Of a stretch of 64,000 bases of DNA, positions 1 to 9,381 are shown piece after piece (the first letter of the stretch is position 1; the number at the start of each line of letters is the position of its first letter). The position numbers and the translations under genes are program-made. The notes under the pieces were generated by a model, which was given only the letters and a program-made list of their open reading frames with translations, made no database searches and was not told where the DNA came from. This DNA is from Sinorhizobium mexicanum. Its GTDB lineage: Bacteria; Pseudomonadota; Alphaproteobacteria; Rhizobiales; Rhizobiaceae. The stretch covers positions 1,116,001 to 1,180,000 of the forward strand of contig NZ_CP041241.1 of NCBI RefSeq assembly GCF_013488225.1. Direction: 5' to 3'.

Positions 1-36
1 GCTCGGCTGGGGCTGAGCACGGAAACGGACGTTTTC

Positions 37-1245
37 ATGCTGCAGATACTTTATTTGGCACAGGACCTTGCTGATCCTGCCGTACGCCGGCGGCTTCTGA
101 CGCTCGTCGCGGGTGGAGCGAATGTGACGCTTGCCGGCTTTCGCCGGGACGCCAATTCGCTCGCCGCCATGCATGGCATCGAGCCGATCGAACTGGGGGT
201 TACGGCCGACGGTCGCTTTGCGCAGCGCATCGGAGCGGTTGCCGCCGCCTGCCTTTCGCTGAAGAGCAAGCTGGCGCATGTCGGCAAGCCCGACCTGATC
301 ATCGCACGCAATCTCGAGATGCTGGCCATCGCCAAACGCGCCGTGTCGCTTTTCGGCGGCCAGGTTCCGATTGTCTACGAGTGCCTCGACATACACCGCT
401 TGCTCCTGCGCAAGGACGTCGTCGGGCGGGCGCTGCGTGCCACGGAGGCTCGTCTCGGACGCGACGCGCGCTGGCTGATCACCAGTTCGCCAGCCTTCAT
501 CGAACACTATTTTCGGCCGCTCTCGGGGCTCGACGCGCCGGCGCTGCTTCTCGAAAACAAGGTCCTGGAGATCGATGGCCCTGCGGATCGGATCGCCGTT
601 TCCGCGCAATGCCCGGTGCCCGGTCCTCCATGGAAGATCGGCTGGTTCGGAGCCTTGCGCTGCGCCAAGTCGCTCGCGCTGCTCGCCGAGTTCTCCAGAA
701 AGATGGAGGGCCGCTTCGAAATCGTTCTGCGGGGTAGGCCCGCTTATTCCGAATTCGAGGATTTTGACGCTTTCGTCCGCAATGAGCCCTTCTTGCGCTT
801 CGATGGGGCCTACCGGAATCCGGAAGACCTCGCCGACATTTATGGCGATGTCCACTTCACATGGGCGATCGATTTCTTCGAGGAGGGCCAGAATTCCGCA
901 TGGCTGCTGCCGAACCGCCTTTATGAGGGATGCCGCTACGGACGGGTGCCTATCGCCATGAAGGGCACCGAGACGGCACGTTTCCTCTCGGTGCGTGGCA
1001 TCGGGCTGGTGCTGGAGGAGGCCAATGCCGACAGCCTTGCCACGCTGATCGGATCGATGACGCCGGATCGATACATCGAAGCTGCCAACAGTGTCGCCCA
1101 ATGCAACTCCGGAACCTGGGTCTTCGACCGTACGGACTGCGAGGCCCTGGTGCGGCGCCTTGCGGCACTCGCTGTCGAAACGCCGCAAACGATGCCGACT
1201 CCGGCCATACCGGAGCCCCGCCACAACGAGGGTGGATTGCTATGA
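37..1245 (+). CDS. exoL: Succinoglycan glycosyltransferase ExoL
   Basis: A 402-residue cytoplasmic glycosyltransferase. In Sinorhizobium, ExoL adds the third sugar (a beta-1,4 glucose) to the lipid-linked succinoglycan octasaccharide precursor. The assignment rests on the overall sequence (N-terminal LYLAQDLADPAV, later ECLDIHRLL) and on the gene order exoL-exoA-exoM-exoO-exoN-exoP, which matches the known exo cluster. The ATG at 37 has only a weak ribosome binding site (GGAAACGGA). The stop overlaps the exoA start as ATGA, indicating translational coupling. The expected upstream exoK lies outside the window. Confidence 0.9.
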   Translation: MLQILYLAQDLADPAVRRRLLTLVAGGANVTLAGFRRDANSLAAMHGIEPIELGVTADGRFAQRIGAVAAACLSLKSKLAHVGKPDLIIARNLEMLAIAKRAVSLFGGQVPIVYECLDIHRLLLRKDVVGRALRATEARLGRDARWLITSSPAFIEHYFRPLSGLDAPALLLENKVLEIDGPADRIAVSAQCPVPGPPWKIGWFGALRCAKSLALLAEFSRKMEGRFEIVLRGRPAYSEFEDFDAFVRNEPFLRFDGAYRNPEDLADIYGDVHFTWAIDFFEEGQNSAWLLPNRLYEGCRYGRVPIAMKGTETARFLSVRGIGLVLEEANADSLATLIGSMTPDRYIEAANSVAQCNSGTWVFDRTDCEALVRRLAALAVETPQTMPTPAIPEPRHNEGGLL

Positions 1246-2234
1246 GCCCGAACCGTCTGACCTCCAGCCTGATCGTCATTCCTTGCCTCAACGAGGCCGA
1301 GCACATCGAGGAGCTGGTCGCAAAGCTGCGCCCATCCCTGGAGCCGCTGAACGCAAAGATTGCGATCGTCGACGGCGGCAGCATCGACGGTACGCGCAAG
1401 ATCGCGAGCCGTCTTGCTGCCGAGGACGAACGTGTCTTTTTCCTCGACAACCCGAAGCGCATACAGAGCGCGGCGATCAACCGGGCCGTTTCGGAACTTG
1501 GGTCCTCCTTCGACTACCTGATCCGCATCGACGCGCATGGGAGCTACCCGGACGACTATTGCCAACGTCTCGTCGAAGAGGCCGTGGCGACCGACGCCGA
1601 CTCGGTGGTCGTGGCGATGCAGACTGTCGGCTTCAGCACCTTTCAGAAGGCAACTGCCTTCGCCCAAAACTCGACGCTTGGCAACGGCGGCTCCAAGCAT
1701 CGGGCCGGCGCGGCCGGTCATTGGGCCGAACACGGGCACCACGCGCTCATGCGCATCGCCGCTTTCCAGATGGTCGGAGGTTACGACGAGACGTTCAGCC
1801 ACAATGAAGATGCTGAGTTGGACTATCGCTTGGCGAAAGCCGGGTACCGCATCTGGATGACCGACAAGACGAACATGGTCTACTACCCGCGCGCGAAGGT
1901 CGGCCCGCTCTTCCGGCAGTACTTCGGTTATGGCCGTGGCCGTGCAAAGAACTTCCTCAAGCATCGCGCCGTGCCCGGCTTGCGGCAGATGCTGCCGCTG
2001 GCGGTCGCGCCCGTGGCTGTCGGAGCACTGCTTGCCGTCGTCAACTGGGTCGCCGCCATTCCGTTCGGCGTCTGGGCACTTGCGTGCCTTGGCTATGGCG
2101 CATGGATGGCGCTCGGCCAGAGAAATCCCTATGGGCCGCTGGCTGCCGTCTCGGCAATGGTCATGCATCTCGCCTGGTCGGCCGGCTTCTGGCGTGAGCT
2201 TCTCGACTTGCGACGGTTTCGGGTGATCCCATGA
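1242..2234 (+). CDS. exoA: Succinoglycan glucosyltransferase ExoA (GT2)
   Basis: A 330-residue family 2 glycosyltransferase. ExoA is known to add the second sugar (beta-1,3 glucose onto the lipid-linked galactose). The GT-A fold starts at the N-terminus (VIPCLNEAEHIEELV), with a DGGS motif near residue 47 and a central IRIDAHG metal/sugar-binding segment. The C-terminus has hydrophobic segments (about 250-300), consistent with membrane attachment. The start is the ATG of the ATGA overlap with exoL; a longer upstream reading is rejected because it would run far into exoL. The stop overlaps exoM as ATGA. Confidence 0.92.
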   Translation: MSPNRLTSSLIVIPCLNEAEHIEELVAKLRPSLEPLNAKIAIVDGGSIDGTRKIASRLAAEDERVFFLDNPKRIQSAAINRAVSELGSSFDYLIRIDAHGSYPDDYCQRLVEEAVATDADSVVVAMQTVGFSTFQKATAFAQNSTLGNGGSKHRAGAAGHWAEHGHHALMRIAAFQMVGGYDETFSHNEDAELDYRLAKAGYRIWMTDKTNMVYYPRAKVGPLFRQYFGYGRGRAKNFLKHRAVPGLRQMLPLAVAPVAVGALLAVVNWVAAIPFGVWALACLGYGAWMALGQRNPYGPLAAVSAMVMHLAWSAGFWRELLDLRRFRVIP

Positions 2235-3181
2235 CGGCTGCAAGCAAAGAAGCATCGCAGAAGCCGATGCGGATCGATATCGCCGTTTGCACCTTCCGTC
2301 GGCCCGCGCTCGTCGAGACGCTTCGCTCGCTGGCGGGAATCACGGTGCCCGCGAACGCGGTGGTCCGTATCATCGTGGCGGACAACGACGTCGAACCTAG
2401 CGCAAAGTCTCATGTCGATTCCCTCCGCCCGGAGATGCCCTTCGACATCACCTATGTCCATTGCCCGGCGTCGAACATCTCGCTCGCGCGCAACGCCTGC
2501 CTCGACAACAGTACAGGCGATTTTCTCGCCTTCATCGACGATGATGAGACCGCTTCGAAAGAGTGGTTGGTAGCCCTCGTGGAAGCCGCGCGAACGACTG
2601 GCGCCGATGCGGTCCTCGGACCGGTCCATGCTGCCTACGGCACGTCGGCGCCCGCCTGGATGCGTCGCGGCGATTTTCATTCGACACGGCCCGTCTGGGT
2701 CGGTGGTGAAATTCGCACCGGCTACACCTGCAACGTCATGCTGAACGTCGGAGCCCCGGCGCTAACCGGCCGTCGCTTCAAGCTCGCGCTTGGCAAAAGC
2801 GGCGGCGAAGACACGGACTTCTTCGCCGCCATGCATGACGCCGGAGGCACAATCGCTTTCGCCTCAGGGGCCTGGGTTTACGAACCGGTGCCGGACAATC
2901 GGGCCTCGCTCGCGTGGCTTTCGAAGCGTCGCTTTCGCTCCGGCCAGACGCACGGGCGCTTGCTGTCGGAGAAATCGAACCGTTCGCGGCGGCCGTGGAA
3001 CCTCGCCCTGGCATCGGCCAAATCGGCCTATTGCTCGTTGGCGACCCTGCTTTTGCTGCCCTCACCCGTACACCGCTATCGGTTTGCGCTGCGGGCGATC
3101 ATGCACGCCGGCGTCGTTAGCGGGCTCCTGGGCCACAAGGAACTTGAACAATACGGAGCAACGGGGGTGACATCGCCATGA
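2231..3181 (+). CDS. exoM: Succinoglycan glucosyltransferase ExoM (GT2)
   Basis: A 316-residue family 2 glycosyltransferase. ExoM is known to add the fourth sugar (beta-1,4 glucose) of the succinoglycan repeat unit. The N-terminus has the GT2 signature IDIAVCTFRRP, followed by IIVADND and FLAFIDDDE, the DxD-type site that binds the metal and nucleotide sugar. The start ATG overlaps the exoA stop and the stop overlaps the exoO start, so the four glycosyltransferases form one coupled translational unit. A hydrophobic stretch near residues 275-300 may be a membrane contact. Confidence 0.92.
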   Translation: MTAASKEASQKPMRIDIAVCTFRRPALVETLRSLAGITVPANAVVRIIVADNDVEPSAKSHVDSLRPEMPFDITYVHCPASNISLARNACLDNSTGDFLAFIDDDETASKEWLVALVEAARTTGADAVLGPVHAAYGTSAPAWMRRGDFHSTRPVWVGGEIRTGYTCNVMLNVGAPALTGRRFKLALGKSGGEDTDFFAAMHDAGGTIAFASGAWVYEPVPDNRASLAWLSKRRFRSGQTHGRLLSEKSNRSRRPWNLALASAKSAYCSLATLLLLPSPVHRYRFALRAIMHAGVVSGLLGHKELEQYGATGVTSP

Positions 3182-4188
3182 GCGGGTTCGTTCCGGACGT
3201 CACCTTTGTCGTGGCCGCCTACAATGCCGCGGAGACGATCGTGCGCGCCGTCGAAAGTGCGCTTCGTCAGGAAGGCGTTACCGTCGAGGTGGTGATCGTC
3301 GACGATCGGTCTTCAGACGGGACGGTGGAGATCGTTTCTACCATCGCCGACCCGAGGCTGCGCCTGATTGCTCTCGAGCAGAACCGCGGCCCCGGAGGGG
3401 CCCGCAATGCCGGCTTGGCGGCGGCGCGCGGCAAGTGGATCGCGGTTCTCGATTCCGACGACACCGTGAGGCCGGATCGGCTGGCGCGCATGATCGAACG
3501 CGCCGAGAAGACCGGAGCGCAGGTCGTCGTCGACAATCTCGACGTCGTCTCGCTCGATGGGCAGAGCATCAGAATGTTCCCGGAGGCCGAACTTGCTCGG
3601 CAGCCGCTTCTGACGCTTCCCGCCTTCATCGAGTCGAATGTGATCTTCCGCTCGCAGCACAACTTCGGCTACATGAAGCCCGTGTTCGAGCGGCACTTCC
3701 TCGAAAGGCATGACCTCAGTTTCGACGAAGCGCTCCGGATCGGCGAGGACTACATTCTGCTTGCCTCCGCCCTTGCCTCCGGCGCCCGCTGCGCCATCGA
3801 GCCTTCGGCCGGCTATATCTATCATATCCGCGAGGGTTCCATCTCTCGCGTGCTCAAGCTCGACCATATCGACGCCATGATGTCCGCGGACGAGGCATTC
3901 CTGCGCCGCTTTCCGCTTGATATCCTGTCCGAGAGAATGCAGCGCAAGCGTACCCGCGGCTTCCACCAGGCGCGCTCGTTTCTCGTCCTCATCGAGCAGT
4001 TGAAAACCAGATCGTTGGCCGGCGCGCTGAAGACCGCGCTCGCCGACCCCCTTGCGCTTCGGCATTTGCACATGCCGATCGCCGTACGACTGCGCCGCCT
4101 TGCGGCGCGCTCAAGCACCGCCCCCATCACGGTGGCGACCGAACAATCCCCGCCGGGCGACAGCCCTTTTACAAGCAAAGGACGATAG
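3178..4188 (+). CDS. exoO: Succinoglycan glucosyltransferase ExoO (GT2)
   Basis: A 336-residue family 2 glycosyltransferase. ExoO is known to add the fifth sugar (beta-1,6 glucose, the first of the side chain). Visible motifs are [28 protein letters not shown] and [11 protein letters not shown] (the DSDD metal site), all in the first 110 residues. The C-terminal 60 residues are Arg-rich and low in complexity. The start overlaps the exoM stop (ATGA). Only one base separates the stop from the exoN ATG at 4190. Confidence 0.92.
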   Translation: MSGFVPDVTFVVAAYNAAETIVRAVESALRQEGVTVEVVIVDDRSSDGTVEIVSTIADPRLRLIALEQNRGPGGARNAGLAAARGKWIAVLDSDDTVRPDRLARMIERAEKTGAQVVVDNLDVVSLDGQSIRMFPEAELARQPLLTLPAFIESNVIFRSQHNFGYMKPVFERHFLERHDLSFDEALRIGEDYILLASALASGARCAIEPSAGYIYHIREGSISRVLKLDHIDAMMSADEAFLRRFPLDILSERMQRKRTRGFHQARSFLVLIEQLKTRSLAGALKTALADPLALRHLHMPIAVRLRRLAARSSTAPITVATEQSPPGDSPFTSKGR

Positions 4189-4189
4189 A

Positions 4190-5095
4190 ATGGACCGTAT
4201 CAGGACCGTCAGGAAAGCCGTAATTCCCGTTGCCGGAAATGGAACCCGTTTCCTTCCCGCAACGAAGGCCGTGCCGAAGGAAATGTTGACGATCGTCGAT
4301 CGGCCCGTGGTTCAATACGCCGTGGACGAGGCCCGTCAGGCCGGCATCGAGCACATCGTTTTCGTCACCAGCCGCAACAAGCAGGCGATCGAAGACCACT
4401 TCGACGACACGCCGGAACTGATCTCGTCGCTGTCACGTTCAGGCAAGAGCGCGCAGATTTCCGAACTCGAAAGCATGCTGCCGACGGCCGGTTCCGTGAG
4501 CTTCACGCGCCAGCAGGCCCCGCTCGGCCTTGGCCATGCGGTCTGGTGCGCACGCGATCTTATCGGCGACGAGCCCTTCGCGCTGCTGCTCCCCGACATG
4601 GTTTCATTCGGCCCACGCGGCTGCATGGCCGGCCTGATGGATCTCTACCAGGAGGTCGGAGGCAACGTGGTCGCCGTCGAGCAATGCGCCCCCGAAGACG
4701 CCTCCAAATACGGCATCGTCGGCAAGGGCGAAACGGTGAAGCACGGATTTGCGGTAACAGAGATGGTGGAAAAGCCCGCCGCGGGCGAGGCTCCGTCAAA
4801 CTACTATCTCAACGGCCGCTACATCCTCCAGCCTGAGATCTTTTCCATCCTCGCACACCAGCAACGCGGCGCAGGTAACGAAATCCAGTTGACCGACGGG
4901 ATGCTGAAGCTTTCGGCAAATCAGCCCTTCCACGCCCATCCCTACGAGGGCAGAACCTTCGATTGCGGTTCGAAGCAAGGCTTCATCGAGGCGAACGTCG
5001 CCTTCGCGCTTGACCGGGCGGATATCGGCGACATGGTCTTCGAATCCGTTCGCGAGATCGTCTTGTCTCACGAAAGCCGCATCCGAGCGGCATAA
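4190..5095 (+). CDS. exoN: UTP-glucose-1-phosphate uridylyltransferase ExoN
   Basis: A 301-residue GalU/ExoN-type enzyme that makes UDP-glucose from UTP and glucose-1-phosphate, the donor for the glucosyltransferases encoded just upstream. The nucleotidyltransferase signature ([18 protein letters not shown]) lies at residues 15-32, followed by the GalU pattern VVQYAVDEA, the VEKP sugar-binding motif and a C-terminal FDCGSKQGF. The start is chosen at [13 protein letters not shown]; a longer reading would overlap exoO. The gene is separated from exoP by 65 bases carrying the exoP ribosome binding site. Confidence 0.93.
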   Translation: MDRIRTVRKAVIPVAGNGTRFLPATKAVPKEMLTIVDRPVVQYAVDEARQAGIEHIVFVTSRNKQAIEDHFDDTPELISSLSRSGKSAQISELESMLPTAGSVSFTRQQAPLGLGHAVWCARDLIGDEPFALLLPDMVSFGPRGCMAGLMDLYQEVGGNVVAVEQCAPEDASKYGIVGKGETVKHGFAVTEMVEKPAAGEAPSNYYLNGRYILQPEIFSILAHQQRGAGNEIQLTDGMLKLSANQPFHAHPYEGRTFDCGSKQGFIEANVAFALDRADIGDMVFESVREIVLSHESRIRAA

Positions 5096-5160
5096 GCAAA
5101 TGTTTCCCGGCGGCTCCGGAAACATACAGCAGGAGCCGCCGGCACGGACCGGAGAAAAAA

Positions 5161-7527
5161 ATGAACAGAGCGGCCCCCATGAAACAAAGAAGTGTCCCCT
5201 TGAGCATTGTGCCCCCCGAGGAAGAATCCGACGGCTTTATCAATCTTGATCGGCTTCTGGCGATTGCCGCCCGCAGGGCAAAAATGGTCGCGGCCTTTGT
5301 TGTCCTCTTCATCATGCTGGGTGTCGTCTACCTGCTTTTCGCGACACCGACCTACACGTCCATGACGCAGGTTCTGCTCGACGAGAACTTGTCAAAGTTT
5401 GCCGAAGAAGAGCCAACGCCGGCAAACAGCCAAATGCTGGACACTCAGATCGCGAGCGCCGTGGAGATCCTGAAGTCCGGCGAGCTTGCCCTGCGGGTCG
5501 TCGACAAACTCAATCTTTCCGAGAACCAGACGATCATGAATCCGCCGCTTTCGCCGGTTGCCTACGTCAAGGATTGGGTGAGGACAGCGACCGGCCTCTT
5601 TTCGTCAGGTCCGACGGTTTCGGAGGAGGTATTACGCAAGAATCGGCGGCTGGCGGCGGCAGCGTTGATCCAGCAGGCCCTCACGGTCGAGCGCGTATCG
5701 CGAAGCTCGGTGGTGGCCCTCTCCTATAAGTCGAACGACCCCCTCCTTGCCGCAACCGTCGTGCGTGGCTATGCGCAGGCATATCTCACCGATCAATTGA
5801 ACGCCAATTTCGAAGCGACGGAACGTGCTTCCGTCTGGCTGCAGGAACGCCTAACGGATTTGCGGCAGCGCTCCCTGGCGGCGGCACTCGAGGTTGAGCA
5901 GTTCAGAAGCGAAAACGGTCTGACTGCCGCGCGCGGCGAGCTGATGTCGGAACAGCAATTGTCGGACCTCAACAGCCAGCTCATCGTCGCCCAGGCCGAC
6001 ACTGCAAGTGCCTCGGCGCGCTACAACCAGTTCAAGTCGATTGTCGACCAGGGGCCGGAAACCGCCGTTAACAACGCGACGATTTCTCCCAAAGAGGGAG
6101 ACAACATGGTGATCCGCGACCTCAGGGCCCGCTATCTCGCCGTCGTGAAGCGCGAGCAGGAGGTCGCCCGAAGCTTTGGCAAGGACCACCCTCAGGCTGT
6201 ATCACTGAGGGCCGAGCAGGCCGACATGGGGCGGCAGATCTACCAGGAACTGCAGCAACTGACGGCGAGCTACAAGAATGAATATGAAGTCGCCCGCTCG
6301 CGCGAGCAGTCACTGCGTGAAAGCATCGAAGGAGTCGTGGGGAAAAACACGAATGCCAACAAGTCGCTCGTTCAGTTGAGGGACCTGGAGCAGAAGGCGG
6401 CGGCTCTGAAGACGCTTTATGAGTCCTATCTCGGCCGCTACGAGCAGGCCGCGCAGCAACGCTCCTTCCCAATCGCCAAGGCTCGGGTCATCTCCGAAGC
6501 CGGCGTTCCCACCGCCCCGTCGAGCCCGAAGAAGACCCTGACGCTTGCACTTTCCGCCGTGCTCGGCTTGATGGCCGGCGGCGCCTTCGCCGCCTTCCAG
6601 GAGTTCCGCGAGAGAACCTTCCGGCTTGAAGACGATGTGCGCACAATCCTCGGTCACAAGTCGCTCGGTTATGTGCCGCTGATCGGTTCACGGACAAAGA
6701 AAAGTGCGGAACTCGTCCGCACACGCTTTGCCTCCGACAGGCAACCGGAAATACTCGGCGAGGAGACGGTGGCCTTCCAGCGCCTGTCGCGCATGGTCCT
6801 CGAAGCGCCACAATCCTCCTTTGCCGAGACCTTCCGGAATGCCAAGCTTGCTTGCGATCACATGCTGCACGGCAACGACAGCCGGGTGATCGGGATCGTG
6901 TCAGCGGTTCCGGACGAAGGGAAATCGGTCATCGCCGCAAACTTCGCGGCGCAGTTGGCCGCCAGCGGAAAGCGGACGCTCTTGATCGATGGCGATATCC
7001 GCAAGCCCGGCCTCACCCAGATGATCACGCCCGCCCCCCGCACGGGGCTCGTCGAGACGCTGATGGGTGAAGCCACCTGGCCCGCCGGCATCAAGGTCGA
7101 CCAGCGCACCAAACTTGCGATCTTCCCTGTCGGCGGCGGGGCGTCCAACCATCAACCCCATCAGAGCCACGAACTGCTCGCCTCGGCGGCCATGGCAAAC
7201 CTGATCGAGAATGCGCGCAGTTCGTTCGACTACGTCGTCGTCGACCTCGCTCCGCTCGCGCCTGTGGTGGATGCGAAGGCCTTTGCTCCGCTTGCAGATG
7301 GTTTCATCTTCGTTGTCGAATGGGGAAAGACACCGTCCCGACTGGTGCGCGACGTGCTCCATTCCGAGCCGCAAATCAATTCCAAGGTGCTCGGGGTCAT
7401 CCTCAACAAGACCGACATGGACGAGCTTTCGAAGTACAGCGACTTCGGCGGCGTCGAGAAATATCGACACCGTTACGGCAAATACTATGTCGAGCATTCG
7501 ATCAGCGGGGACCGGCCCGCGGCGTGA
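5161..7527 (+). CDS. exoP: Exopolysaccharide co-polymerase and BY-kinase ExoP
   Basis: A 788-residue inner-membrane protein that controls succinoglycan polymerisation and chain length. It has a Wzz-type N-terminal domain with one transmembrane segment near residues 43-63, a long periplasmic coiled-coil region, the Pro-rich motif PTAPSSPKK leading into a second transmembrane segment near 455-475, then a cytoplasmic bacterial tyrosine kinase. Walker A is VPDEGKS (about 583-589), Walker A' is LLIDGDIRKP (about 607), and there is a C-terminal Tyr cluster (YRHRYGKYY, about 768-776) for autophosphorylation. GGAG at 5151-5154 sits six bases from the ATG at 5161; an in-frame ATG at 5179 is less well placed. 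Confidence 0.95.
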   Translation: MNRAAPMKQRSVPLSIVPPEEESDGFINLDRLLAIAARRAKMVAAFVVLFIMLGVVYLLFATPTYTSMTQVLLDENLSKFAEEEPTPANSQMLDTQIASAVEILKSGELALRVVDKLNLSENQTIMNPPLSPVAYVKDWVRTATGLFSSGPTVSEEVLRKNRRLAAAALIQQALTVERVSRSSVVALSYKSNDPLLAATVVRGYAQAYLTDQLNANFEATERASVWLQERLTDLRQRSLAAALEVEQFRSENGLTAARGELMSEQQLSDLNSQLIVAQADTASASARYNQFKSIVDQGPETAVNNATISPKEGDNMVIRDLRARYLAVVKREQEVARSFGKDHPQAVSLRAEQADMGRQIYQELQQLTASYKNEYEVARSREQSLRESIEGVVGKNTNANKSLVQLRDLEQKAAALKTLYESYLGRYEQAAQQRSFPIAKARVISEAGVPTAPSSPKKTLTLALSAVLGLMAGGAFAAFQEFRERTFRLEDDVRTILGHKSLGYVPLIGSRTKKSAELVRTRFASDRQPEILGEETVAFQRLSRMVLEAPQSSFAETFRNAKLACDHMLHGNDSRVIGIVSAVPDEGKSVIAANFAAQLAASGKRTLLIDGDIRKPGLTQMITPAPRTGLVETLMGEATWPAGIKVDQRTKLAIFPVGGGASNHQPHQSHELLASAAMANLIENARSSFDYVVVDLAPLAPVVDAKAFAPLADGFIFVVEWGKTPSRLVRDVLHSEPQINSKVLGVILNKTDMDELSKYSDFGGVEKYRHRYGKYYVEHSISGDRPAA

Positions 7528-7549
7528 GCTAATGGATGCCCGCATCTGC

Positions 7550-7583
7550 CATGCAGCGTCGACGCGCGACGCTGCATGTTTTT
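7550..7583 (+). terminator. Hairpin terminator of the exo operon
   Basis: A perfect 12-bp inverted repeat, CATGCAGCGTCG-N5-CGACGCTGCATG, is followed at once by TTTTTA. It lies 22 bases after the exoP stop, an ideal intrinsic terminator for the exo operon. The same bases resemble the left half of the local mosaic repeats, so a repeat may have been adopted as terminator. Confidence 0.85.
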
Positions 7584-7672
7584 ATCCTTAGAATCGGCTC
7601 CTTGAAACTACGCAATTCCGGACGGAAAACCGTTACACACTTCTCCTGGAATTGCTCTAAGGAAACATGCGG
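7579..7672. repeat. Nested intergenic mosaic repeat
   Basis: The outer part (TTTTTATCCTTA ... TAAGGAAACATGCGG) matches the small palindromic element seen at 8070-8100 and 12379-12408. Its middle is interrupted at about 7602-7660 by the reverse complement of the element found at 13069 and 18744 (core CGGTTTTCCGTCCGGAATTG). It looks like one repeat family inserted into another. Nothing here is coding. Confidence 0.7.
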
Positions 7673-7774
7673 TAGGTAGCTACGCACGCCGCAAGGCCTA
7701 TCATTTCGTTACTTTATTGGGTCAATAAAATGATCTAAATCCTTGAAATTTCTCGTCTGATCGAGACGTCCTTA

Positions 7775-7984
7775 CTACGGCTTTCGATCGACCCTGAAGA
7801 TCCAGGCCAGCGCCATCAGTGCCACCACGCCCGCGAGGATGGCGAACGCCAGGAGATAGAACAGGGAAAACTCCAAGAGGCTCGGAACGAGCCGCAGCGC
7901 GCGACCCAGCACCGTCGGCGATCGGCGCCAGTCCGGCAATTCGTCTCGGTTGAACGCTTCCAAACGACGAGCAAGGAACTGCAT
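7775..7984 (-). CDS. Small single-pass membrane protein, unknown function
   Basis: A 69-residue protein with a polar N-terminal half (QFLARRLEAFNRDELPDWRRS) and one strong transmembrane helix near residues 38-62 (hydrophobic, Ala/Leu-rich), ending in a basic tail (RVDRKP). An AGAGGA ribosome binding site precedes the ATG at a good distance. I do not recognise the family. It is bounded on both sides by repeats and stands alone. It is called because start, binding site and hydrophobicity pattern agree; no function is assigned. Confidence 0.5.
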   Translation of the reverse strand: MQFLARRLEAFNRDELPDWRRSPTVLGRALRLVPSLLEFSLFYLLAFAILAGVVALMALAWIFRVDRKP

Positions 7985-8007
7985 CTATCCTCTGCCTTCG
8001 TGGAACC

Positions 8008-8112
8008 GGCTACAGCGCCGCGCGTCCTGAGACGCGCAAAGGCCGCTGAAGCGATTTAAATTGCCGCTTGTTTTATCCGTAAATCGGCTACGTTTTAGGA
8101 ATCACGCGGTCA
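8008..8112. repeat. Intergenic mosaic repeat (two-part palindromic element)
   Basis: The first part is TACAGCGCCGCGCGTC-CTGA-GACGCGC followed by GGCCGCTG (nested palindromes). The second is TTTTATCC-GTAAATCGGCTACGTTTTAGGA. Related copies lie at 22998, 36626 and 56522. It sits between the small membrane protein and thiD and holds no gene. Confidence 0.7.
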
Positions 8113-8214
8113 TCCGTTAACCTTGGACGAAAACATGTTGCATCGCAACAATGGCGACACCGAGGCGGCGGCTGTGTTGGGATGCGGCTTCGATAATGCC
8201 CTGCCATCCCCATA

Positions 8215-9009
8215 TCACCACCAACGGTGGAAGTGGTGCACGGGCCCCCGTCCTTCGCCCACAGACAAGGTATTCGCCGCGGAAAGCGCAGCATGCAGGT
8301 AGGCCTTCGCCTCGCGCACCGCGTCGATCAACGGCCGTCCGAGCGCGAGGCCGGCAGCGACGGCCGCCGAAAGCGTACAGCCCGTGCCGTGATCGTTGCT
8401 CGTCTCGATCCTGGCTGCCGGGAGGCGGATAAGCGTCGTGCCGTCAAAAAAGAGGTCAGTTGCTTCGCTGCCCGTCCGATGGCCGCCCTTGAGCAGCACC
8501 GAACGGGCACCGGTCGTCAGAATGACTTCGGCCTGCCGCGCCATCTCCGTTTCATCCTCGGCGATCGAACGGCCGGTCAGCAATGCGGCTTCGGGCAGGT
8601 TCGGAGTGGCGACCAGCGCCAGCGGCAAGAGTTCCTCCGTCAGCGTCGCCACAGCATCCGGCTGCAACAACCGGTCGCCGGAGGTCGCCACCATGACCGG
8701 ATCGATAACCGCCTGCTTGCCGAAGCGGCGCAGCCCGCCGGCGATGGCGGCGATCGTCTCCTGGCGCGAGACCATGCCGATCTTGACGGCAGCGACGTCG
8801 AGATCGGCAAAGACCGCGTCGATCTGTGCCGCGACGATTTCCGGTGAAAGGTCGGCGACGGCGGTGACGCCCTTCGTATTTTGAGCCGTCACGGCGGTGA
8901 TGACGCTGGCGCCGTAGACACCGAGCGCGGAGAATGTCTTGAGGTCAGCCTGAATGCCTGCCCCGCCGCCGGAATCGGAACCGGCTATGGTCAGCGCGAT
9001 CGCCGTCAT
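8215..9009 (-). CDS. thiD: Hydroxymethylpyrimidine/phosphomethylpyrimidine kinase
   Basis: A 264-residue ribokinase-fold enzyme of thiamine synthesis that phosphorylates HMP and then HMP-phosphate in the cytoplasm. Diagnostic segments are the N-terminal GSDSGGGAGIQADLKTF, the conserved VTAQNTKGV, the VMVATSG segment and the C-terminal DHGTGCTLSAAVAAGLALG, which carries the anion hole and catalytic Asp. Full family length. A TPP riboswitch lies about 120 bases upstream of the ATG, so it is expected to be repressed by thiamine pyrophosphate. It stands as a single-gene unit here. Confidence 0.95.
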   Translation of the reverse strand: MTAIALTIAGSDSGGGAGIQADLKTFSALGVYGASVITAVTAQNTKGVTAVADLSPEIVAAQIDAVFADLDVAAVKIGMVSRQETIAAIAGGLRRFGKQAVIDPVMVATSGDRLLQPDAVATLTEELLPLALVATPNLPEAALLTGRSIAEDETEMARQAEVILTTGARSVLLKGGHRTGSEATDLFFDGTTLIRLPAARIETSNDHGTGCTLSAAVAAGLALGRPLIDAVREAKAYLHAALSAANTLSVGEGRGPVHHFHRWW

Positions 9010-9129
9010 CGGGCTTGCACCTCGACAACAGGCAGAAACGAAAGATTGAGCATCATTGTCGGTCTCCAGATTGGAACATCACGGAGATCCAGGAAATCGC
9101 GAAGAAGTGGCGAGAGCGCCTTCAAGGGT

Positions 9130-9220
9130 GCTGTTCCCGTTCCTACGCCGGCATGACCCGGATCAGGTTCAAGGGTCCGGCTCACCGCCGTCTCAGCACC
9201 GCCCGGTGCTCCCCTCGGAA
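9130..9220 (-). promoter_or_regulatory. TPP riboswitch (THI element) upstream of thiD
   Basis: Read on the minus strand, the sequence carries the conserved thi-box segments in order: GGGGAGC, GCTGAGA, GACCCTTGAACCTGATC, then GGGTCATGCCGGCGTAGG and GGGAAC. These form the three-way junction that binds thiamine pyrophosphate. It is co-oriented with thiD, which fits control of thiamine synthesis by its end product. Confidence 0.93.
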
Positions 9221-9381
9221 TGTCGGCATTGTATCGGACAGCGACGCCGGTCTGTCAACAAAGTAGCAAGCCTTCTCAATCTCGTTGCCTGCGAACTCGG
9301 CGAACGCGCCATCGATGCGCTCGCCGCACGCGTGCGCTTGATCACCGCGATGCAGCTCGAGCACGACTGACCGCGAAGTGC

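Noticed and set aside
936..2255. 439-residue open frame on the minus strand
   Set aside because: Antisense to exoA, whose GT2 motifs and coupled starts are unmistakable.
9241..9370. Protein-like stretch LLNLVACELGERAIDALAAR on the plus strand after the riboswitch region
   Set aside because: It may be the decayed end of a gene, but there is no start, and upstream it runs antisense through the TPP riboswitch; too little to call a pseudogene.
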